DNA from: Nitrospirota bacterium
GTDB taxonomy: Bacteria > Nitrospirota > Thermodesulfovibrionia > Thermodesulfovibrionales > Dissulfurispiraceae
Assembly (NCBI GenBank): GCA_016212685.1
Contig: JACREW010000229.1
Span: forward strand, 1-9,962
Direction: 5' to 3'
Length of the DNA: 9,962 nucleotides
In this document: one piece after another, positions 6,945-9,962 of the stretch
Numbering within the stretch: the stretch's first letter is position 1
How the letters are laid out: every line of letters begins with the position of its first letter
Made by a program: the position numbers and the translations under genes
Notes under the pieces: model-generated
Told to the model about the DNA's origin: nothing
Database searches by the model: none
What the model saw: only the letters and a program-made list of their open reading frames with translations

Positions 6945-6974
6945 TTGACAAAACCTCCAAAATTACATTATATT
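6945..6974 (+). promoter_or_regulatory. Strong sigma70-like promoter of the 52-aa protein gene
   Basis: TTGACA (6945-6950, perfect) and TATATT (6969-6974, five of six) are 18 bp apart. Transcription should start near 6981, giving a leader of about 90 nt. The leader opens with a small hairpin, TTGCG-ACCG-CGCAA (6983-6996). Confidence 0.7.
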
Positions 6975-7070
6975 ATTGAGTTTTGCGACCGCGCAAGACA
7001 ATATTGCGTGGTTTACCCTATATATGTCGATTGAAAGACAGGAACTTTAGAAAAAGAAAGGAGGTTTATC

Positions 7071-7229
7071 ATGGCGGAAAAAACAAAGTCAAAGACCGAT
7101 GTCGCTGCAAGGGCCGGGAACAAGGCGAAGGCCAATCTCTGCAGGAGCTGCGGCAACAAAGTGGATGTCGTTATGGCTGTCTCTTCTACGGGAAAGAAAA
7201 GAATGAGGCGCGTCTGCTGCGGCGAGTAA
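7071..7229 (+). CDS. Small basic cysteine-pair protein, 52 aa, function unknown
   Basis: I do not recognise the family. The protein begins MAEKTKSKTDVAARAGNKAK, a lysine- and alanine-rich tail. A compact segment follows with Cys-x-x-Cys (residues 24 and 27, in LCRSCGN) and a Cys-Cys pair near the end (RVCCGE). Four cysteines separated by about 20 residues suggest a zinc ribbon or knuckle, and the high positive charge suggests RNA, ribosome or DNA contact. There is no signal peptide or membrane helix. Support for a real gene is strong: a near-consensus promoter, an AAAGGAGG ribosome binding site with good spacing, and an inverted repeat shortly after the stop. It appears monocistronic. It could be a ribosome-associated or stress-type protein, but that is a guess. 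Confidence 0.75.
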   Translation: MAEKTKSKTDVAARAGNKAKANLCRSCGNKVDVVMAVSSTGKKRMRRVCCGE

Positions 7230-7240
7230 AGGATGGGCAA

Positions 7241-7272
7241 AAAAAGTCATACGAATATATTAATGACTTTTT
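7241..7272. terminator. Possible terminator after the 52-aa protein gene
   Basis: A perfect 10-bp inverted repeat, AAAAAGTCAT and ATGACTTTTT, encloses a 12-nt loop, 11 bp after the stop codon. The stem is AT-rich, so as an intrinsic terminator it would be weak. The run of A on one side and T on the other would allow use in both directions. Confidence 0.5.
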
Positions 7273-7313
7273 ATATTTTGTCATAAGACCTGACGGCAAA
7301 GACAGAGGTAATA

Positions 7314-7714
7314 ATGCATTTCTCTACTGCTCAGGAGTTAATATATCCCGATTTCTCCCGATTACAAAGGGGCGGCATCGGTTAGGCCAAAATCCCGCTG
7401 AGAAGGGTCTTCAATCCGTAAATCTCGGTGTCCGGTCTCTTGCGCTGTCCCGCAGGGCAACGCCGAGGACTATTCGAGGGAACGATTGCGCCGGAATTGC
7501 TCCGGTAAAAAATGATCTATGGTATTCGGATCTCTTGCTTATAGAAAATGCTCCGGAGTCATTGCCTGATGAGATTATTAACTATGCTGTCGTAAATCTT
7601 CTGAAAAAAATATTTCTCGCTTGCATGGTGGAAGAAAAAATGCCTGACGACTTGCTTAATCCCGGCGAACTGCAGACGTTTATCGAGGCAATGTGCAGTA
7701 AGTACGGCAGGTAG
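7314..7714 (+). pseudogene. Decayed or frameshifted gene of unknown function
   Basis: The C-terminal part reads like genuine protein: from about 7515 to the TAG at 7712-7714 it gives YSDLLLIENAPESLPDEII, then a helical stretch and PDDLLNPGELQTFIEAM. That frame is open far upstream, but it has no ATG before 7620 and its upstream part overlaps the 52-aa gene out of frame. A different frame has a good start at 7314 (AGAGGTAAT before ATG) giving MHFSTAQELIYPDFSRLQRG, then stops at 7385. The third frame gives NAEDYSRERLRRN around 7460-7500. A gene broken by two or more frameshifts would explain this, and so would a short downstream gene from a TTG near 7562. No family is recognised. Confidence 0.3.
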
Positions 7715-7726
7715 TTTCAAAGTTTA

Positions 7727-8515
7727 TTAGTCCTCGGAAGAAAAGGCGCTTTCCGTTAAGAACTGGACTAATGCAGTTGACACTATTGCCGCCGTCTCTG
7801 CGCGTAGGACGCGCTTGCCGAGCGTCGTCCTTATAAGACCATGCCCTTCGGCAAGTCTTATTTCTTCGGATGTAAAACCGCCCTCGGGGCCGATAAACAC
7901 AAAGATTGGAGTTCCAGAGTGTTGGAGCGATGTTAAAGAAATCTTTTTAATAGATTCTTTCAAAGGCATTCCCCCCTCCTCCCAAAAAATAAAGCCGGTC
8001 ATTTTCCCGTTACTCCAATGCTCCATTACTCCGGCTCTCCGGGAGCGTTCCCTCTCAAAGAATTCGGCAAATTGGACGGGTTCGTGAACCTTTGGGATTA
8101 CCGTCCTTCCGCATTGCTCTGCAGCCTCCTCAGCGATCTTCTGCCACCTCTTTGCCTTTCTCGTCTCTTTAACGACACCCCGCTCTGTAATGAGAGGCAT
8201 TATCCCATTTACGCCGAGTTCCGTAGTCTTCTGAATCACCAAATCCATCTTTTCGCCTTTTAGTATTCCCTGACAAAGAATAAAATTTATGGCGGATTCT
8301 GTGTCCACCGGCGTTTCGTGAAGTATGTTTATAAATACATGCCTTTTTGCAATCTCAGAAACCTCGGCCTTATAGGCCTTCCCTTTGCCGTCAATAATTG
8401 CAATCCTGTCGCCCTTCTTGCATCTAATGACAGAAATAAGATAATGCGACTTATCGGCAGAAAGCCTGATCTGTTCTTGCTTCCGTATATCTTCCTGAGG
8501 AACAAATATTCTCAT
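7727..8515 (-). CDS. rsmE: 16S rRNA m3U1498 methyltransferase RsmE
   Basis: Methylates N3 of U1498 in 16S rRNA in the 30S subunit, using S-adenosylmethionine. The N-terminal PUA-like domain spans about residues 1-70. The SPOUT methyltransferase domain follows, with KGEKMDLVIQKTTELGV (86-102), EQCGR (133-137), GPEGG (209-213) and the knot motif LGKRVLRAETA (232-242). The open frame extends to a GTG at 8572, but MRIFVPQ at 8515 is the standard family start. The upstream GTG also lies inside a leader hairpin. At 262 residues it is about 20 longer than E. coli RsmE. The extra residues lie between EQCGR and GPEGG, where GVMEHWSNG and TSLQHSGTP look repeat-derived. The knot motifs are intact, so it is probably functional. 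Confidence 0.95.
   Translation of the reverse strand: MRIFVPQEDIRKQEQIRLSADKSHYLISVIRCKKGDRIAIIDGKGKAYKAEVSEIAKRHVFINILHETPVDTESAINFILCQGILKGEKMDLVIQKTTELGVNGIMPLITERGVVKETRKAKRWQKIAEEAAEQCGRTVIPKVHEPVQFAEFFERERSRRAGVMEHWSNGKMTGFIFWEEGGMPLKESIKKISLTSLQHSGTPIFVFIGPEGGFTSEEIRLAEGHGLIRTTLGKRVLRAETAAIVSTALVQFLTESAFSSED
7904..8032. repeat. Two inverted GGAG-rich repeat copies inside rsmE
   Basis: Plus-strand 7908-7930 contains GGAGTTCCAGAGTGTTGGAG. The minus strand of 8013-8032 reads GGAGTAATGGAGCATTGGAG. These share 15 of 23 positions in a GGAG..TGGAG.. pattern, and they lie in opposite orientation about 85 bp apart. Translated, they give LQHSGTP and GVMEHWSNG, a residue style I recall from repeats scattered through some sediment-bacterial genomes. 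Confidence 0.45.
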
Positions 8516-8540
8516 ATGTCCAATTTTTACATAAAGATAA

Positions 8541-8570
8541 GTTTTTCTGCAAAAGCTTTGCAGCAAAAAC
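8541..8570. promoter_or_regulatory. Hairpin at the 5' end of the rsmE transcript
   Basis: CTGCAAA-AGC-TTTGCAG is extended outward by GTTTTT and AAAAAC with one bulged base, giving a stem of about 13 bp. Given the predicted start near 8580, it would be the first structure in the rsmE mRNA, about 25 nt before the ATG. It may protect the mRNA 5' end or regulate translation. Confidence 0.5.
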
Positions 8571-8586
8571 ACAAAACATATCTGCC

Positions 8587-8615
8587 ATTACAGCATTTTA
8601 TAAGATTTTTGGCAA
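8587..8615 (-). promoter_or_regulatory. Promoter of rsmE
   Basis: Minus-strand TTGCCA (complement of 8610-8615) and TGTAAT (complement of 8587-8592) are 17 bp apart, each five of six to consensus. A TG one base upstream of the -10 makes it an extended -10 promoter. Confidence 0.65.
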
Positions 8616-8672
8616 ATCGACAAAGCCGAATGATTCGGGTAATTTTCACATCTAATCTTTCTTGAAAGCTGA

Positions 8673-8678
8673 TATAAT
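8673..8678 (+). promoter_or_regulatory. Candidate -10 box for the 8710 gene
   Basis: TATAAT lies 31 bp before the ATG at 8710. No convincing -35 box is found at 16-18 bp spacing, so this promoter is weak, activator-dependent or false. Confidence 0.35.
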
Positions 8679-8709
8679 TCTCCTATAGTTGAAGCACAGG
8701 GGGGATGAG

Positions 8710-8850
8710 ATGCGATATTTAATGCAAATTTTTCTCGCAGTTATTTTAAGTATATTTCTATTTGCCGGATTATCCCACGCCGAAAAAGTTACCTTTGTAA
8801 AAGAATATACATATCAGGCAAGCGAACTTGACAGCAAAGCAGGAGTTTGA
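8710..8850 (+). CDS. Short secreted protein, 46 aa, probably a truncated fragment
   Basis: A GGGGGG-type ribosome binding site precedes the ATG at 8710. The product has a textbook signal peptide: a basic start MRYLMQ, a hydrophobic core and a likely cleavage after SHA (about residue 24). Only some 22 mature residues follow, EKVTFVKEYTYQASELDSK then AGV. The mature start resembles, from memory, the N-terminus of a larger uncharacterised exported protein in which YTYQASE.DSK is followed by a conserved helical region. Here the reading ends abruptly. It therefore looks like a remnant left by a deletion, although an intact tiny exported peptide is possible. Its end is 1 nt before the next ATG. Confidence 0.45.
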   Translation: MRYLMQIFLAVILSIFLFAGLSHAEKVTFVKEYTYQASELDSKAGV

Positions 8851-8851
8851 A

Positions 8852-9133
8852 ATGAGTAAAAATAATTTTGATGAATATTTAAAACCATTCTTAGCAATCT
8901 TATCTGTTATTTTTTTGATATATGGATTCGTCCATTTGAAAACTTACTATGGCAGCTTTGGAATAGATGTTCAAGATTATTTTTCGCTTGAAGATTATTT
9001 AAGAGCTAATATCGACAACATTTATAAGGCTATTGTCCCTTATGTCTTGGGAAGCATCTATGGAATTTTGATAACGGTTGTTGATAAAAATTATGGAAAG
9101 AGCATGACTACTTCAATTATAATCTTACTATGA
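8852..9133 (+). CDS. Small membrane protein, 93 aa, unknown function
   Basis: The start is the ATG at 8852, with AGGAG (8841-8845) correctly spaced; a TTG 24 nt upstream is also in frame but lacks such a site. Two hydrophobic segments are visible, PFLAILSVIFLIYGFVHL (about residues 12-30) and VPYVLGSIYGILITVV (about 63-78). A polar stretch YYGSFGIDVQDYFSLEDYL lies between them, and the tail ends SIIILL at the start of a possible third helix. I do not recognise the family. The abrupt end in a hydrophobic stretch suggests the C-terminus may be lost. The gene is AT-rich, 17 bp ahead of the antitoxin gene and probably co-transcribed with its neighbours. Confidence 0.6.
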   Translation: MSKNNFDEYLKPFLAILSVIFLIYGFVHLKTYYGSFGIDVQDYFSLEDYLRANIDNIYKAIVPYVLGSIYGILITVVDKNYGKSMTTSIIILL

Positions 9134-9149
9134 GGGAAGGAGGTCAATT

Positions 9150-9347
9150 ATGTCCGTTAAAGATATGATTAAAGACGAGATCGAAAAACTGCCTGAGAAT
9201 TTGCTTTCGGAGGTTTTTGACTTTATTCAGTTCATAGAAGCTAAAAAGGAAAGAACTCTCCTCGCTAAAGCATCTCAGGAACTGTCAATGCCGTCATTTG
9301 AAAAAATATGGAACAATGACGAGGACGCTGTCTATGACAGCCTATGA
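9150..9347 (+). CDS. Type II antitoxin, DUF2281/VapB-like
   Basis: A 65-residue antitoxin that would bind and neutralise the overlapping MazF-like toxin and probably repress the shared promoter. The N-terminal half (MIKDEIEKLPENLLSEVFDFIQFIEAKK) is the helical pattern of DUF2281-like antitoxins. The C-terminal tail (SFEKIWNNDEDAVYDSL) is acidic and flexible, as expected for the part that masks a toxin. An AAGGAGG ribosome binding site lies just upstream. The toxin start codon lies within its last 14 nt. There is no obvious AbrB or ribbon-helix-helix domain, so DNA binding is uncertain. Confidence 0.85.
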   Translation: MSVKDMIKDEIEKLPENLLSEVFDFIQFIEAKKERTLLAKASQELSMPSFEKIWNNDEDAVYDSL

Positions 9348-9678
9348 AAAAGGAGACGTTGTCCTTGTCCCTTTCCCCTTCAGCAATCAGGCAGCCGTTA
9401 AAAAACGGCCTGTTGTAATCATAAGCTCAAACACATATAACAATATTTCCCAAGATGTAGTTATAATGGCTATTACGAGCCAGACAGGAAAAACCATCGG
9501 CATAGGAGAATGCCTTGTAATAAATTGGCAGGATGCCGGTTTATTGAAACCGTCTGCTATTAAAACGGCCATATCAACAATCGAAAAACCTCTTATCATT
9601 AAAAAATTAGGAACCCTTTCCTCTAACGACAGGCTCTCTATGGAAACCGCTTTAAAAGAGTTTTTAGATTTGAAATAG
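9334..9678 (+). CDS. MazF/PemK-like mRNA endonuclease toxin
   Basis: Probable ribosome-independent mRNA interferase, toxic when not bound by the antitoxin. The 114-residue chain opens MTAYEKGDVVLVPFPFSN, the family's first strand and loop. It continues with KKRPVVIISSNTYN, holding the conserved KRPVVI motif with its basic catalytic residue, and DVVIMAITSQ, where the conserved Thr/Ser follows. KPSAIKTAISTIEK matches the KP....K strand. All core elements are present, so it looks active. The frame extends to a TTG at 9298, but ATG 9334 gives the family N-terminus and has GAGG about 9 nt upstream. The 14-nt overlap with the antitoxin implies translational coupling. Confidence 0.92.
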   Translation: MTAYEKGDVVLVPFPFSNQAAVKKRPVVIISSNTYNNISQDVVIMAITSQTGKTIGIGECLVINWQDAGLLKPSAIKTAISTIEKPLIIKKLGTLSSNDRLSMETALKEFLDLK

Positions 9679-9765
9679 GAGAGGAAGTATTGCCCTTACC
9701 GAATAAATCCGCCATGCACATTTTTCTCTGCTGCGGGAAGCCGGAATGCCTAAAAACCGTAAAAA

Positions 9766-9774
9766 TGATAAAAT
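9766..9774 (+). promoter_or_regulatory. Extended -10 promoter candidate before the second antitoxin gene
   Basis: TGATAAAAT combines the TGn extension with a five-of-six -10 box, 33 bp before the ATG at 9807. The matching -35 region (about 9746-9751, ATGCCT) is poor, which an extended -10 can tolerate. Confidence 0.4.
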
Positions 9775-9806
9775 AAGGATAAGGCAAAGCAGAAGGAGGT
9801 GCTGAC

Positions 9807-9962
9807 ATGGAAACCTTAAAGCAAGAGGCGATCAAAGCGATTTCGAGATTGCCGGAAACCTCAAACCTTGACGACATAATGTATGAACTTTATGTTATTG
9901 ACAAGGTCAAGAAAGGCAGAGAGGCTGTAGAGCGCGGCGAATCGTATTCTATCGAAGAGTTA
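9807..9962 (+). CDS. Probable antitoxin of a second toxin-antitoxin pair (partial)
   Basis: The window ends after 52 codons. The start is well supported by AAGGAGGT (9793-9800) six bases before the ATG. The protein reads METLKQEAIKAISRLPETSN, then LDDIMYELYVIDKVKKGREA and VERGESYSIEEL. This matches, from memory, a common family of short helical antitoxins (IKxLPxxxxxxDIMYxLYVxxKIxxGxxxxxxG), usually followed by a RelE/ParE-type toxin. The toxin would lie just beyond the right edge. Its position next to a MazF pair supports this reading. The precise family is uncertain. Confidence 0.65.
   Translation, partial: METLKQEAIKAISRLPETSNLDDIMYELYVIDKVKKGREAVERGESYSIEEL

Noticed and set aside
7233..7286. 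Short reading frame MGKKSHTNILMTFYILS
   Set aside because: It is 17 codons, lies over the inverted repeat that looks like a terminator, and has no proper ribosome binding site.
7420..7470. Resemblance of GCGCTGTCCCGCA to the core of a cobalamin riboswitch
   Set aside because: The required GCCACTG B12 box, the preceding AAA.GGGAA segment and the ACTGT continuation are absent, and no B12-related gene follows.
6983..7714. A single 243-codon plus-strand open frame
   Set aside because: It starts at a TTG with no ribosome binding site, and its first 80 residues are the out-of-frame shadow of the well-supported 52-aa gene. Only the downstream part reads like protein.
8516..8572. Extended RsmE start at GTG 8572
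   Set aside because: The added 19 residues are not family-like, the GTG falls in a leader hairpin, and MRIFVPQ at 8515 is the standard RsmE N-terminus.
9638..9877. 79-codon minus-strand frame over the gap between the two toxin-antitoxin units
   Set aside because: It overlaps the toxin end and the second antitoxin start antisense, and has no proper start signals.
1..9962. CRISPR array, tRNA or rRNA genes
   Set aside because: No regularly spaced direct repeats and no tRNA cloverleaf or rRNA core sequences were seen on reading either strand.

Overview
The window reads as a chromosomal stretch of a Gram-negative bacterium of moderate GC content. The evidence for that is a lipoprotein outer-membrane efflux channel, a membrane-fusion adaptor and strong AGGAGG-type ribosome binding sites. 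Several details (eukaryotic-type NADP isocitrate dehydrogenase, many toxin-antitoxin genes, scattered palindromic elements) would suit a Nitrospirota or deltaproteobacterial-like lineage. That placement is inference and no marker here fixes it.

Layout. Positions 1-140 hold the 5' end of a probable IS4-type insertion sequence on the minus strand (13 transposase codons). A palindromic intergenic element with 18-bp terminal inverted repeats follows at 142-271. Next is icd (minus, 286-1497) with its own promoter at 1529-1558. A MITE-like element of about 210 bp, with long imperfect terminal inverted repeats (TIRs), fills 1574-1783. Its right end supplies the stop codon of the next gene. From 6817 down to 1778 (minus) lies a five-gene operon: TetR/CecR-type regulator, FtsX/DevC-type permease, LolD/MacB/DevA-type ATPase, HlyD/DevB-type adaptor and NodT-type outer-membrane lipoprotein. 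Two of its four junctions are ATGA overlaps and the other two gaps are 9 and 32 nt. The promoter carries a 7-2-7 palindrome between -35 and -10, a likely self-repression operator.

On the plus strand a strong promoter (6945-6974) drives a 52-residue cysteine-containing basic protein (7071-7229), followed by an inverted repeat. The stretch 7273-7714 looks like a decayed gene, open in one frame but without a credible start there. rsmE (minus, 7727-8515) has a good promoter and a 5'-leader hairpin, and carries two inverted copies of a GGAG-rich repeat inside its coding region. The right end (8710-9962, plus) is accessory: a short secreted-protein fragment, a small membrane protein, a DUF2281/VapB-like antitoxin overlapping a MazF/PemK-like toxin, and the start of a second antitoxin-like gene.

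The central functional unit is a self-regulated tripartite ABC exporter that spans the whole envelope. The ATPase and permease energise transport, the adaptor bridges the periplasm and the lipoprotein channel opens the outer membrane. Its substrate cannot be read from the sequence. I did not find a clearly new large system. The less ordinary observations are the small repeat elements and what they have done to neighbouring genes, plus the unidentified cysteine-containing small protein.
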